46,251 nucleotides of DNA from a virus, in IMG/VR virus record IMGVR_UViG_3300014820_000002, positions 1-46,251 of that record; one strand, given 5' to 3'. Positions 1 through 7,532 of the stretch are shown here, piece by piece. Position 1 is the stretch's first letter. Each line of letters begins with the position of its first letter. The notes under the pieces were generated by a model. The model saw nothing but the letters and a program-made list of their open reading frames with translations. It made no database searches and was not told the origin of the DNA. The translations under genes and the position numbers were made by a program.

Positions 1-49
1 GGCATAAACCCTCTATCTCCCTAAAGGGAGTAACACGGGAGATTGAAGT
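1..49. repeat. Terminal direct repeat closing the circle (second copy 46203-46251)
   Basis: The first 49 bases are identical to the last 49. The copy at 46203 begins inside the final codons of the last head gene and runs into the spacer before the first gene. Most of it is a REP-like palindrome (CCTCTATCTCCCTAAAGGGAG and flank). The most economical reading is a circular assembly whose ends overlap by one k-mer. A short genuine terminal redundancy would look the same. Confidence 0.9.
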
Positions 50-60
50 AGAAACAAAAT

Positions 61-83
61 ATTTTAAACCAACCAAAAAAAAA
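61..83 (+). promoter_or_regulatory. A-rich translation leader (AACCAAAAAAAA type)
   Basis: AAACCAACC followed by a run of A lies just before the start codon of the 144-aa gene. Similar leaders (CTAACC plus eight A) precede the 182-aa protein gene and the major capsid gene. There is no Shine-Dalgarno sequence here, as expected for Bacteroidota, where A-rich upstream sequence promotes initiation. Confidence 0.45.
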
Positions 84-86
84 GCA

Positions 87-521
87 ATGAAAAAATTTCT
101 TTTAATATTATTAATGGGCCTGATGTTTTTTGCATCCAACGCTCAAAAAATTCTTTCAGTAAATGGCAGCGAAAACAGCGGCCATACCATTAAAACAACC
201 GACAGCGCCTATCATTATGTTGACAGTGTTGTGATATCAGCCAATGAAGCCGGCATCATTGAAGTAAGCGTTATCGGATTTTCGTATGATACTGCGTACA
301 GCGTTACCGGTGTGCAAACGGTGCGGTACAATAAACACAGGGACACATTAACGATGGGCACTCCCACAGATGTATTAGCAAAAGAAACTGACACAGTTTT
401 AGGTTCAGCAACATTTGATTTGATATCATCCGGGAACAAGATCTATGTGCGAATAAAGGGCAAACTTAATTATACTATGCGATGGCTAAGCATTGTGAAA
501 CGAAAGAGTGTATTTGAATAA
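87..521 (+). CDS. Exported 144-aa protein of the head module, function unknown
   Basis: I do not recognise the family. Residues 1-19 form a clear Sec signal peptide (MKK, then a hydrophobic core LLILLMGLMFFA, ending SNAQ), cleaved before or at Gln as is typical in Bacteroidota. The rest is rich in Thr, Ser and Val and predicted beta, with repeated TDSAY/DTVLGS-like stretches. On the circle it follows the capsid genes and precedes a probable abundant structural protein. Like that gene and the capsid gene it has an A-rich leader. A virion or host-surface role is plausible. A signal peptide on a phage head-module gene is unusual. The function is inferred only from context. Confidence 0.8.
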   Translation: MKKFLLILLMGLMFFASNAQKILSVNGSENSGHTIKTTDSAYHYVDSVVISANEAGIIEVSVIGFSYDTAYSVTGVQTVRYNKHRDTLTMGTPTDVLAKETDTVLGSATFDLISSGNKIYVRIKGKLNYTMRWLSIVKRKSVFE

Positions 522-549
522 ATTTTTATTCCAAAATCTTATAAAAAAA

Positions 550-568
550 CTTTTCTAACCAAAAAAAA
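550..568 (+). promoter_or_regulatory. A-rich translation leader
   Basis: CTTTTCTAACC plus eight A ends 10 nt before the start codon of the 182-aa gene. It is nearly identical to the leader of the major capsid gene (44731-44751), which suggests that both proteins are made in large amounts. Confidence 0.5.
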
Positions 569-578
569 TAATTACCCG

Positions 579-1127
579 ATGAGCTACTCATTTAAAAATT
601 TAAGAACACCACAAAATTTAAGCGTTCGCGGTGTTGCAGAATATGCATTGCTTGCGCCGAAAAGCTATTTTGAAGTTAACGGAATAAAAGCGCCTGTTGG
701 GCCTTTTATTAACCAGGGCGACATGATCACCATCACCACGCCTCACGTATTTACAGCCGGCATGGGCTTCCTGTATTTTCAATTAGCGCCACAAAAAAAC
801 CAACTGGATAGTGAGACCACGGGAGACCGCGGCCTGCAATCTATCATCAGCGGCATTGATATATTTGTGCCCGGCAGTTATAAGGAAGTACATGAGCAAA
901 TGCAAAATCTTTTGAACGTTCCATGTATAGCGATGCAAAAGGATGCAAGCTGTCCGGATAATTTAATTTATCAGTTGGGCTGTGATTGCAATTTTGCGTG
1001 GCTTAACTGGAAGTTTACAACCGGTACTACAAAAGATGGCGTAAAGGGATTTGCAGTAAAAGTTGATTATGATGGCGCCATACAATTTTACAATGTAGCA
1101 GGCGGACCAGAACTAATGGCTGATTAG
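579..1127 (+). CDS. Probable abundant structural protein (decoration or tail-tube candidate)
   Basis: 182 aa, no signal peptide, no membrane segment, beta-rich. It contains a Cys cluster (CIAMQKDASC and LGCDCNFAW around residues 114-140) that could bind metal or form disulfides. I do not recognise a family. Two things point to a major virion component. It has the same CTAACC-A8 leader as the capsid gene, and it is the last gene of the head block, followed at once by a strong terminator. Head decoration and major tail-tube protein are both possible. Assignment is inference from context. Confidence 0.75.
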   Translation: MSYSFKNLRTPQNLSVRGVAEYALLAPKSYFEVNGIKAPVGPFINQGDMITITTPHVFTAGMGFLYFQLAPQKNQLDSETTGDRGLQSIISGIDIFVPGSYKEVHEQMQNLLNVPCIAMQKDASCPDNLIYQLGCDCNFAWLNWKFTTGTTKDGVKGFAVKVDYDGAIQFYNVAGGPELMAD

Positions 1128-1162
1128 AGATCCAATTCCCTATAAAACACACCTGTAACCAA

Positions 1163-1193
1163 GATCCCCTGCAATTCTGCGGGGGATTTTTTT
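1163..1193 (+). terminator. Rho-independent terminator ending the capsid transcript
   Basis: GATCCCC pairs with GGGGGATT, with an inner GCA/TGC extension, followed by seven T. It sits 36 nt after the stop of the 182-aa gene, which fits the end of a capsid operon that begins at the late promoter near 43522. Confidence 0.85.
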
Positions 1194-1201
1194 ATTTAAA
1201 A

Positions 1202-1240
1202 ACCTCACCCCTAACCCCTCTCCTTACGAAGAGGGGAAAA
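1202..1240 (-). repeat. REP-like palindrome, family A (minus orientation)
   Basis: AACCTCACCCCTAA, then CCCCTCTCC-TTACGA-AGAGGGG. This is the reverse-oriented version of the elements at 7533-7573 and 26503-26537, which read CCTCTCC-TTTGG-AGAGGG followed by GGGTGAGGTTA. Such GC-rich palindromes are common between genes in Bacteroidota chromosomes. Confidence 0.8.
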
Positions 1241-1256
1241 GCATTATCTTAGCGGC

Positions 1257-1341
1257 GCGAACAGTTTTACGAATAGCCCAACCACCTTATGGTGGCTGGC
1301 ACGGCATTGTAAGTATGCCATGGCTATTCGTAGCTGTTCGC
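1257..1341. other. Long structured palindromic element (three-stem RNA or DNA fold)
   Basis: GCGAACAG (1257-1264) pairs with CTGTTCGC (1334-1341), and ACGAATAGCC (1269-1278) pairs with GGCTATTCGT (1322-1331). Enclosed are two hairpins: CCACC-TTAT-GGTGG (1282-1295) and GGCAT-TGTAAGT-ATGCC (1303-1319). The fold ends 19 nt before the next start codon. Parts recur at 17196-17214 (GTAGCTGTTCGCCT plus ACC) and, in the opposite sense, at 19057-19104. It is therefore probably a dispersed mobile palindrome, although a regulatory leader RNA is possible. Confidence 0.65.
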
Positions 1342-1360
1342 CTGACCAGCCACTACTTTT

Positions 1361-1696
1361 ATGGGTAAAAAAATTAATGACCAGGGGGATCTTGAAGATG
1401 ATGAAGAGAACCTTGATGAGGATATAAGAAAAGCACAACAGAAAGAATTAGCGGAGCTGTTGCGGATGCTTAATAAAATAAAAAGTTTTCTGTTGGAATA
1501 TTATAAACCGGTTGAAGATCTTACGGACCCGGGTGCCATACATTTAAGCACTGCAGAAATACATCAGCAACTTTATTCTTTTTATCCCACACAGGAATTA
1601 ACAGCATCACTGGTGGCCAGTTGGCTTAATGCTGCAGGTTTTAAATTCTATGATTTTGGTATGATGAGATTTGAATGGATGCTGAAAAAAGCGTAA
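1361..1696 (+). CDS. Hypothetical 111-aa protein, acidic N-terminus
   Basis: Unrecognised. Residues 10-30 are strongly acidic (DLEDDEENLDEDIRKA). They are followed by a helical middle (LAELLRMLNKIKSFLLEYYK) and a compact C-terminal half with a possible winged-helix look (LSTAEIHQQLYSF...ELTASLVASWLNAAGFKF...MRFEWML). That C-terminal pattern, with a helix followed by a putative recognition helix, resembles small DNA-binding virus proteins, but this is inference. It lies at the start of the packaging block, preceded by the structured element. Confidence 0.65.
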   Translation: MGKKINDQGDLEDDEENLDEDIRKAQQKELAELLRMLNKIKSFLLEYYKPVEDLTDPGAIHLSTAEIHQQLYSFYPTQELTASLVASWLNAAGFKFYDFGMMRFEWMLKKA

Positions 1697-1752
1697 TTTT
1701 AGTATCTACATAAAGCAGGAGAATCACCTGGGTAAAAACTGATAACATTACA

Positions 1753-2007
1753 ATGGCAAAAGAGTTCCCACGTTTTTTATTTAGCAAGCGCACCCGTGTA
1801 AAACATCCGGGAGCATGGATCGTTCATACACTCCCGCCACAATTTATTGCAAAAGCTTATTTAGATTTTGATGAAGTACCGCAGTTAGATTTGTTGCAGG
1901 TTTTTAGTCCGTTGGTGCCTGCAACTGATCGCACTGTTACTGATGCTTTTGATGCGATGAAGAAATGGTTTAATGCGCAATTATTATCAGGAGATATTCA
2001 GATTTAA
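1753..2007 (+). CDS. Hypothetical 84-aa packaging-module protein
   Basis: A small soluble protein with a basic N-terminus (FPRFLFSKRTRVKHPGAW), no membrane segment and no recognised domain. The spacer before it (1697-1752) holds AAAGCAGG-N-CTGGGTAAA. This word also occurs before the gene at 24353 (24315-24339), so both may share a leader element. The last base of its stop codon lies just before a late-promoter module. Confidence 0.65.
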   Translation: MAKEFPRFLFSKRTRVKHPGAWIVHTLPPQFIAKAYLDFDEVPQLDLLQVFSPLVPATDRTVTDAFDAMKKWFNAQLLSGDIQI

Positions 2008-2045
2008 TTTGTCCTTTATCAGGCGCACGCCTGCACCTATTTTGC
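2008..2045 (+). promoter_or_regulatory. Late promoter module 1 (TTTGTCC / TATTTTGC)
   Basis: TTTGTCCTTT at 2008 and TATTTTGC at 2038-2045, in the 38-bp arrangement shared by all seven copies. The second box resembles the Bacteroidota -7 element TAnnTTTG. The start codon of the next gene is at 2050, only 4 nt downstream, which suggests a leaderless transcript. Confidence 0.75.
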
Positions 2046-2049
2046 ATGA

Positions 2050-2865
2050 ATGCTGGAAACATTACGTGCATGGCTTAATGGAAAAAGAGATTATAACACC
2101 GGTGTTGCGCTGTATGCACAATTAGGGGCCAATAAAGAACTGCTTGCACTTTTAAAAAAAGGTGCCAATGAATTTCGGGAGAAGCGCCTGCATGAAGAGT
2201 TATTAATAATTTGTAATGAATTAAAATCAAAAAAAAATGGCAAAACAATATTACCGGAAACCTGTATGGATAAAGGCGCTGCCGGAAATAATAAAAGCAC
2301 TGGAGAACCAAAGAGCGATAACAGAAATGGGGAAGTGGGGACCATTAGAGCAACCGAAACCGAGAAGACCATTGACAATAATGCCAGATCAATTATTTTG
2401 GATCGCTCCACCTCCAGTAGTAATCTTCCCGTAAACTTAGAACTCTACAACGCCTGCAAAGCAGCCGCTGATAAGAAGTACAAAGAAATAATGAATTTGC
2501 GTACCAGGCTTTTTATTCTTGCTGAGCCTGATGAATTTTCCAATCCAAATACTGCAGAAAAAATAAATGCAAGAAGTAAACTTGCATTAGATGTTGTGCT
2601 TGGCCAACATGAATACTCACGCCTTTATGATGTTGCTGACTTTGTAAAATTACATGGCCGCCTTCCTGATCAGGAAGAAGGTGATGAAAATATTGAGCCT
2701 GTTATCCCGGATCATCTTGTAAAAGAAAAATTAGATAATGCACGCAAAGCTTTTAATAAATTAAAACGCAGAGAACAAACACCGGCGAGAGTTGCATTGC
2801 TGCAGCAACATACAATAAACATTGAAAAACTTTTACCACGATGGCGTTCGTTACAACTAAAATAA
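2050..2865 (+). CDS. Hypothetical 271-aa packaging-module protein (may hide more than one gene)
   Basis: Residues 1-60 are helical (LRAWLNGKRDYNTGVALYAQ, then LGANKELLALLKKG). Residues 62-135 look unstructured and polar. Residues 136-271 are helical again and charged. No family recognised. The polar middle coincides with a well-formed gene in another frame (2237-2434), so this frame may be open there partly because of the overlap. It is transcribed from late promoter 1 and starts a tightly packed run leading to the terminase. DNA packaging or head completion is the likely context. Confidence 0.6.
   Translation: MLETLRAWLNGKRDYNTGVALYAQLGANKELLALLKKGANEFREKRLHEELLIICNELKSKKNGKTILPETCMDKGAAGNNKSTGEPKSDNRNGEVGTIRATETEKTIDNNARSIILDRSTSSSNLPVNLELYNACKAAADKKYKEIMNLRTRLFILAEPDEFSNPNTAEKINARSKLALDVVLGQHEYSRLYDVADFVKLHGRLPDQEEGDENIEPVIPDHLVKEKLDNARKAFNKLKRREQTPARVALLQQHTINIEKLLPRWRSLQLK
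2237..2434 (+). CDS. Nested out-of-frame 65-aa gene
   Basis: It lies wholly inside the 271-aa frame, shifted by one base. The translation looks like a real small protein: MAKQYYRKPVWIKALPEIIK, a helix with EMGKWGPLE, then PKPRRPLTIMPDQLFWI. Codon choice (AAA, GAA, CCG, ATA) matches neighbouring genes. The start follows a run of nine A, a typical leader here. The host frame over the same bases reads as low-complexity polar sequence, the reverse of what is expected if only that frame were coding. No family recognised. Confidence 0.5.
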   Translation: MAKQYYRKPVWIKALPEIIKALENQRAITEMGKWGPLEQPKPRRPLTIMPDQLFWIAPPPVVIFP

Positions 2866-2945
2866 ATGAGAGCGTGCAGGATGCTGCAGACTTTATTAAT
2901 GCATCCGGAGAGTGCGCTGATTTTGCTCACCGGCACAAACGATGA
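2841..2945 (+). CDS. Small 34-aa overlapping gene
   Basis: Begins 25 nt before the end of the 271-aa frame and reads MAFVTTKINESVQDAADFIN, ending in HRHKR. The amphipathic acidic stretch and basic tail look protein-like. Its TGA overlaps the ATG of the next tiny frame in an ATGA junction. Possible but unproven. Confidence 0.4.
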   Translation: MAFVTTKINESVQDAADFINASGECADFAHRHKR

Positions 2946-2992
2946 GCCTGGATCTGTTTAATAAATCAAAAATTAAAATGCTCGATCGATGA
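2942..2992 (+). CDS. Tiny 16-aa linker frame between coupled genes
   Basis: MSLDLFNKSKIKMLDR, joined by ATGA overlaps to the 34-aa frame upstream and to the small-terminase candidate downstream (start 2989). This chain of stop-start overlaps is what translational coupling looks like. It may serve only to carry ribosomes. Confidence 0.3.
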   Translation: MSLDLFNKSKIKMLDR

Positions 2993-3621
2993 AAAAAGAT
3001 GTGATAAAAGTATTGGAAGAAAAGCGTGATCAGATTGCAGCCGGAACAGAAATGATTGTTGCTAAAACCCGCGACTGGCAAGTGATTGTCGCGTACATGA
3101 ATAACAGGTTTAATGAGATAGACCTTACACCTGAGCAGCAGGAAAAATTAAAACGATATCAATACATCCACGCAGAATTAAGCAGCTTTAAATATACAGA
3201 GCAGGAAGTGATCATCCAGGTGATGAATATGTTTGATGTGAAAATTGTGCAGGCTTACGAAGATCTTAATTCCACCAAAGAAATATTTTCGAAAGTGCTC
3301 AGCATTAAAAAAAGATTTGAACAAAAGATGCAGTACGAAGCCGCAAAAAAAGTGTTGCACAAATGTGAAGAGCTTCAGGATTTTAAAGCGTATGCTGCGG
3401 TGCATAAAAATATTGTGTTGTTGCTTAGAGATATTCAGGAAGAGGAAGATAATGCCGGAGAATTATTTGATGGCCATACTTTTGAAGTGGTTGTTGATCC
3501 GCGTTTGATAGGGGCTCCAAAAGTTGATAGAAAAGCTGTGTTGGATGCTATTAATGCAAAGAGATCCAAAAAAATAAATGCATCAATTTTTGAAGACATC
3601 GATCATGAAGATGTGAAATAA
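2989..3621 (+). CDS. Putative terminase small subunit
   Basis: 210 aa, directly upstream of the large terminase (5-nt gap). It has a helical charged N-terminus, then a helix-turn-helix-like segment around residues 65-100 (KYTEQEVIIQVMNMFDVKIV followed by QAYEDLNSTKEIF). After that come a helical middle and an acidic C-terminus (EDIDHEDVK). Small terminases recognise the packaging site with an N-terminal HTH and form a ring that feeds the ATPase. The assignment rests on position and on this segment, not on a clear family match. Confidence 0.6.
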   Translation: MKKDVIKVLEEKRDQIAAGTEMIVAKTRDWQVIVAYMNNRFNEIDLTPEQQEKLKRYQYIHAELSSFKYTEQEVIIQVMNMFDVKIVQAYEDLNSTKEIFSKVLSIKKRFEQKMQYEAAKKVLHKCEELQDFKAYAAVHKNIVLLLRDIQEEEDNAGELFDGHTFEVVVDPRLIGAPKVDRKAVLDAINAKRSKKINASIFEDIDHEDVK

Positions 3622-3626
3622 TTTCT

Positions 3627-5264
3627 ATGAAAAAACAAATGCATTATAATGTTCCGCAAGTAAGGAGCATGATGATTGCGGCAGCGATTGAATACATTGT
3701 TCACGGTAGAGGCACCGGTAAAACTGTTGGGCCACTGGCATACAAAAGCGTAAACAAATATGTTAGGACAATGCCACGCGGCACTCACGTGATCCTGGGT
3801 GCAACTTACACACAGGTACTTACAAGAACTTTAAAAGAATTAATTCGCGGATGGCAAATGCATGGTTATGTTTATGATCATCATTTTATTGTTGGCAAAA
3901 GGCCAACTGATAAATGGAAGAAGATGTGGAAGTGGAAAGGACCTTATGCGCCTCCGGAAGATTATAAAAATTATATCTGTTGGTGGAATGGTGCCATCAG
4001 CCAAATCGTTAGCCAGGCTAATCCTGGATCCTCGAATGGTATGAGCATCGATTCAATTATTGGTGATGAATTAAAACTTATAAACAGAGAAAAATTTCAA
4101 ACAGAATTGTTGCCGGCAAATCGTGGGATCATTCCTGCGTTTGCAAATAATCCTTATCATCATGGAATGACTTTTACAACCGATATGCCTGTTGGCACTG
4201 CAGGCCGGTGGATATTGGACATGAGAGATAAAATGGATAATGAAAAAATTAATGAGGTGTGGAAAATGCTTGCAGTGCGGTATGATATCACAAATGATAT
4301 TAAAAAAGAAACGGATAAAAAAATACTGAAGGAATTAAATAATGATTTGTTCCTGGTTGATGATGAGCTTAACGAATTACGCAAAGGATTGCTTTATTAT
4401 CATGAAGCTTCAACATTGGCAAACATTGATGCGTTGGGCCTTGATTACATTAAAGAGCAATTGAGAACATCAACACAATTTCAATTTGATACACAAATTT
4501 TAAATATCCGTCCATTAAAAATGGAAGATGGATTTTACCCGGACTTTGACGAAGAGGTGCATGGTTATTTTGCAGAGAATGAAGATTATTTTACTAACCT
4601 TGAATATGATCCCTTCTCCACTGTATTGGATTGCAGGAAGGATAAGGACCTTAATACAAACGCTCCACTGCATATTGGCATGGATTATAACAGACGCATA
4701 CATTGTATCTCTGTTGGGCAGGAGACGGCTAATGAGGTACGTTCTCTCAAGGGCATACATTGTTTGTACCCGGAGAAGCTTAAGGATGTAGTAGAGAAGT
4801 TCTGTGTGTACTATAAGGCACATAAACGTAAGCTGGTGTACTATTGGTATGATCATACAGCAGTGGGTGATCAGCATGAGACACGGATATGCGATGATGT
4901 GATAGCAATACTACGTAAGCATGGATGGGTAGTTATTCAAATGTACATTGGCCACCAACCAGGGCATGAAGAGAGATACAGGATGTGGGGAGATTTGCTA
5001 ACGTTTAATGGTAAGTATAAGCAAGCGTATAAGATCAATAGAGAGAACTGCAATAAACTAATACTCTCAAAATGCCAGGCACAGGCAGAGCAGCGTAAGG
5101 ATGGCTTTGGCAAGGATAAGAAGAGTGAACATGATCGTAACTTTCCTGCCGAAGAATCTACTCACTACACTGATGCCGAGGATACATGGGTCTTTGGTAT
5201 ATTGGAATCTAAGATGAGCTTCAGCACTGGGTCTGGTAGTGGTGGTAGTATTATACTTGGGTAA
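3627..5264 (+). CDS. terL: Terminase large subunit (packaging ATPase-nuclease)
   Basis: 545 aa. Walker A is HGRGTGKT at residues 26-33 and Walker B is SIIGDE with D147-E148. These belong to the motor that pumps DNA into the prohead. The C-terminal RNase H-like nuclease shows GMDYNRR (D353) and a late acidic pair in THYTDAEDTW. Lys codons change sharply near residue 335. Before it AAA dominates, roughly 24 AAA to 5 AAG by my reading. After it AAG dominates, roughly 19 AAG to 3 AAA, with CGT becoming the common Arg codon. The nuclease half therefore appears to come from another source, and the unusual spacer that follows may have arrived with it. Confidence 0.9.
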   Translation: MKKQMHYNVPQVRSMMIAAAIEYIVHGRGTGKTVGPLAYKSVNKYVRTMPRGTHVILGATYTQVLTRTLKELIRGWQMHGYVYDHHFIVGKRPTDKWKKMWKWKGPYAPPEDYKNYICWWNGAISQIVSQANPGSSNGMSIDSIIGDELKLINREKFQTELLPANRGIIPAFANNPYHHGMTFTTDMPVGTAGRWILDMRDKMDNEKINEVWKMLAVRYDITNDIKKETDKKILKELNNDLFLVDDELNELRKGLLYYHEASTLANIDALGLDYIKEQLRTSTQFQFDTQILNIRPLKMEDGFYPDFDEEVHGYFAENEDYFTNLEYDPFSTVLDCRKDKDLNTNAPLHIGMDYNRRIHCISVGQETANEVRSLKGIHCLYPEKLKDVVEKFCVYYKAHKRKLVYYWYDHTAVGDQHETRICDDVIAILRKHGWVVIQMYIGHQPGHEERYRMWGDLLTFNGKYKQAYKINRENCNKLILSKCQAQAEQRKDGFGKDKKSEHDRNFPAEESTHYTDAEDTWVFGILESKMSFSTGSGSGGSIILG

Positions 5265-5681
5265 TGTTGGGTGTTGCTTCGCCCGGGCTTTCCATTACTA
5301 TCTCTCACTGCGTTCAAGGATATACATTACAATCCCTAACACAAACAACAATGCAACATGGTGGCTTCGCCTTACATAGGGGATACCTCGGGCTACGCCC
5401 AACGTAGGGAGGCGTTTCCGACATCCTGTCATTTTGTCTTAGCGAACGTAGGGAGGCGTTTCCGCCATCCTGTCATTTTGTCTTAGCGTTTGCGACAGCC
5501 TGTCATATTTGCCTGCCATTTTGTCTTGGCGTGCGCTCTTACCCCTTTGGGCGGGGGCTCGATTCCAGTTTACGAAAACGAAGTTTTGAAAAAAGAAAAA
5601 AATAATCGTTTGAGCATCAATGGAATGCGTAAAAATAGAGCGAAATAGGCAAAATAACTGTCCTAAAATTTGCATAATATA
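5265..5681. other. Non-coding, repeat-rich spacer after the terminase
   Basis: About 400 bases with no convincing gene. It starts with TTCGCCCGGGC-type sequence, contains a 44-bp tandem duplication (5401-5488) and a degenerate third copy (5489-5531), then turns A-rich (5575-5680). Its GC-rich, TCGCC/GGCG-rich character differs from the rest of the genome and resembles host intergenic sequence. It directly follows the compositionally odd half of the terminase gene. Confidence 0.7.
5401..5488 (+). repeat. 44-bp tandem duplication
   Basis: Two head-to-tail copies (5401-5444 and 5445-5488) of a unit starting AACGTAGGGAGGCGTTTCCG and ending TTTTGTCTTAGCG, differing at one base (A to C). A third copy at 5489-5531 retains CCTGTCAT and TTTTGTCTTGGCG. 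Confidence 0.9.
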
Positions 5682-5719
5682 TTTGTCCTTTTCACCTCCC
5701 CACAGCTAATTTACTTTAG
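5682..5719 (+). promoter_or_regulatory. Late promoter module 2 (TTTGTCC / TACTTTAG)
   Basis: TTTGTCCTTTT at 5682 and TACTTTAG at 5712-5719. The start codon of the next gene is at 5724, again 4 nt beyond the second box, as at modules 1 and 6. Confidence 0.75.
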
Positions 5720-5723
5720 CCGA

Positions 5724-6041
5724 ATGGCATTAACCTTAAAAGAAGCTATACAACTTTTAGAATCCGGAGACTGGTTAAAACACCTGCGCTTTATCACTGC
5801 AGATATAAACAAACGTGTCGGCGGCAAGGTTGTAGAATTTAATAAATGCAGAATTGCCAGGCATCAGGACACACCAAAATCAACCAGCAGTACTCCTGCA
5901 CCCGGCAGATATGCATCACGTATAACACGGGATCCTCAGCACAGTACCCATTTCACACGTAATATTGAATTAGCTAACCGCGAGATCCGCAAAGTGCATC
6001 CAATTATCATTACCCACATAAACCACCAGTCTATCCTATGA
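5724..6041 (+). CDS. Hypothetical 105-aa protein upstream of portal
   Basis: The start at 5724 (MALTLKEAIQLLESGDWLKH) is chosen because a promoter module ends at 5719. Any longer frame would begin inside it. The N-terminal half looks like a small folded domain (FITADINKRVGGKVVEFNKC). The C-terminal half is basic and His-rich (ARHQDTP...THFTRNIELANREIRKVHPI), suggesting nucleic-acid or protein binding. It overlaps the portal gene by 4 nt (ATGA), so the two are translationally coupled. Similar small basic proteins occur next to portals in Bacteroidota phages, but no function is established here. Confidence 0.7.
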   Translation: MALTLKEAIQLLESGDWLKHLRFITADINKRVGGKVVEFNKCRIARHQDTPKSTSSTPAPGRYASRITRDPQHSTHFTRNIELANREIRKVHPIIITHINHQSIL

Positions 6042-7522
6042 ACGAGTACTACGACGGCCCGGTAACCTATTTAGAACAAAGCGAAAGCGCAGTATATTTC
6101 TCCCGTGAAAGCGTTACTGCCGGTACATTTCAGGCAAACAGCCAAAAAAACGGAAGTGCAGATTCTACAGCGATCATCATTCGCAAACTGCAAAGCCAGA
6201 TAGATCTTGCTTATTGGGGAGAAGATAACCGGTTTCCTCAAAATATTGTACGCCAAATGGCTTACTGTGGCATTGGCCAGTACGGGCTTGATCGTAAGGC
6301 CCGCAAACTGTGGGGCAATGGCATTATTCCCGGAAAAATAACCGGCTACGATGCTAATGGCACAGAAATATTTGTTCCCTTAAAACCTCAAAAAAATTCA
6401 CCGGTATACAAATATTTCAACGACCGTAAAACACTTCGTTTTTGGCTGGAATATCTACAGGATTGGGCATGGTTCTCCAATTGCTTCCCCGAAGCAATTC
6501 TCAGCAAGGATTGTAAAACAATTACCCACTTCGCACACCAGGAAAGCTGCGATTCCCGGTTCAAGCAAATGAATGATGCAGGGAAAATTGAATACATGTT
6601 CCTCTCAAAAATTTGGGGCCTTTCACGTGATCAGTTTGCAACATTCGACCCAGATAAAGCCATGAAGGGCCTGTACACAAATCAGGAAAATTTTAGCGAA
6701 ATAGATAATAAATATATCAAGAAGCTTGACTGCATCGATATGTACGATCCGGTTAACAGCCTGAAGGAAATTGCAAAAAAATTAAAATCAAAATCGGGTT
6801 TAAAATCTGCAATTCTTCCCGTTAATTATCCTTCACCAAATAAAACATATTACCAGGTGCCGGTATGGGATGGAGCACGCCTGGGCGGTTGGGTTGAGAT
6901 TGCATGTAAAGTTCCGTCACTCATTAAAACGCTTTACAACAAAGCATTTAAAATAAAAAATCACATCGAGATCCCATCATCTTACTTTCCTGAAAGATTT
7001 GGCGAAGAAGCCTGGGCAGCAATGAAGGATGACGAAAAAATCAGGAAGAAAAAAGATGTGCTCAAAGAAATGGATGAATTCCTCTCCGGGGATAAAAATG
7101 CTTTCAAAACATTCGTAAGCATATTCCAGGTTGATAATATAACCAAAAACGAATACGCACGCATAAAAATCACGCCGATAGAAGATAAAGCAAACATCGA
7201 TAACGATATTATTACCGGCTCTGCAGCTGATACTCAAATATTAATTGCGATGGGCCAGAATCCCACTATTTCAGGCGCAGGTAAAGCAGGATCAGGACAG
7301 CAACGCAGTGGCGGATCAGATATCCGCGAAGGCGACCTGGTAGAAACTTCAGTGCTAAATCTTGAGAGAAATGTTTTTATGGAACCGCTTTACCTCATGC
7401 GTGATTTTAACCGCGAAGTAGGTGGTATTAGCGAATGGAGCGAAGATCTTGTCTTCCGTGTTCGTGATACCGTATTAACCACGCTGGACACCGGTGCCGG
7501 AACAAAAAAAGTAGTTAGTTAA
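6038..7522 (+). CDS. Portal protein
   Basis: 494 aa, a normal length for siphovirus portals. The N-terminal part is mixed alpha/beta with aromatic-rich helices (LRFWLEYLQDWAWFSNCFPE). The middle has the stem/wing pattern (GWVEIACKVPSLIKTLYNKA). Near the C-terminus are a Gly/Ser-rich loop (SGAGKAGSGQQRSGGSD, about residues 410-427) and a long helix (VETSVLNLERNVFMEPLYLM). It follows the terminase with one small gene between and precedes a connector-type gene. The portal is the ring at one capsid vertex through which DNA passes. The call rests on length, order and helical pattern. Confidence 0.7.
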   Translation: MNEYYDGPVTYLEQSESAVYFSRESVTAGTFQANSQKNGSADSTAIIIRKLQSQIDLAYWGEDNRFPQNIVRQMAYCGIGQYGLDRKARKLWGNGIIPGKITGYDANGTEIFVPLKPQKNSPVYKYFNDRKTLRFWLEYLQDWAWFSNCFPEAILSKDCKTITHFAHQESCDSRFKQMNDAGKIEYMFLSKIWGLSRDQFATFDPDKAMKGLYTNQENFSEIDNKYIKKLDCIDMYDPVNSLKEIAKKLKSKSGLKSAILPVNYPSPNKTYYQVPVWDGARLGGWVEIACKVPSLIKTLYNKAFKIKNHIEIPSSYFPERFGEEAWAAMKDDEKIRKKKDVLKEMDEFLSGDKNAFKTFVSIFQVDNITKNEYARIKITPIEDKANIDNDIITGSAADTQILIAMGQNPTISGAGKAGSGQQRSGGSDIREGDLVETSVLNLERNVFMEPLYLMRDFNREVGGISEWSEDLVFRVRDTVLTTLDTGAGTKKVVS

Positions 7523-7532
7523 ATATTCTTTG

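Noticed and set aside
3245-3508. 87-aa frame inside the small-terminase candidate
   Set aside because: Cys- and Lys-rich shadow sequence with poor composition, unlike the nested frame at 2237.
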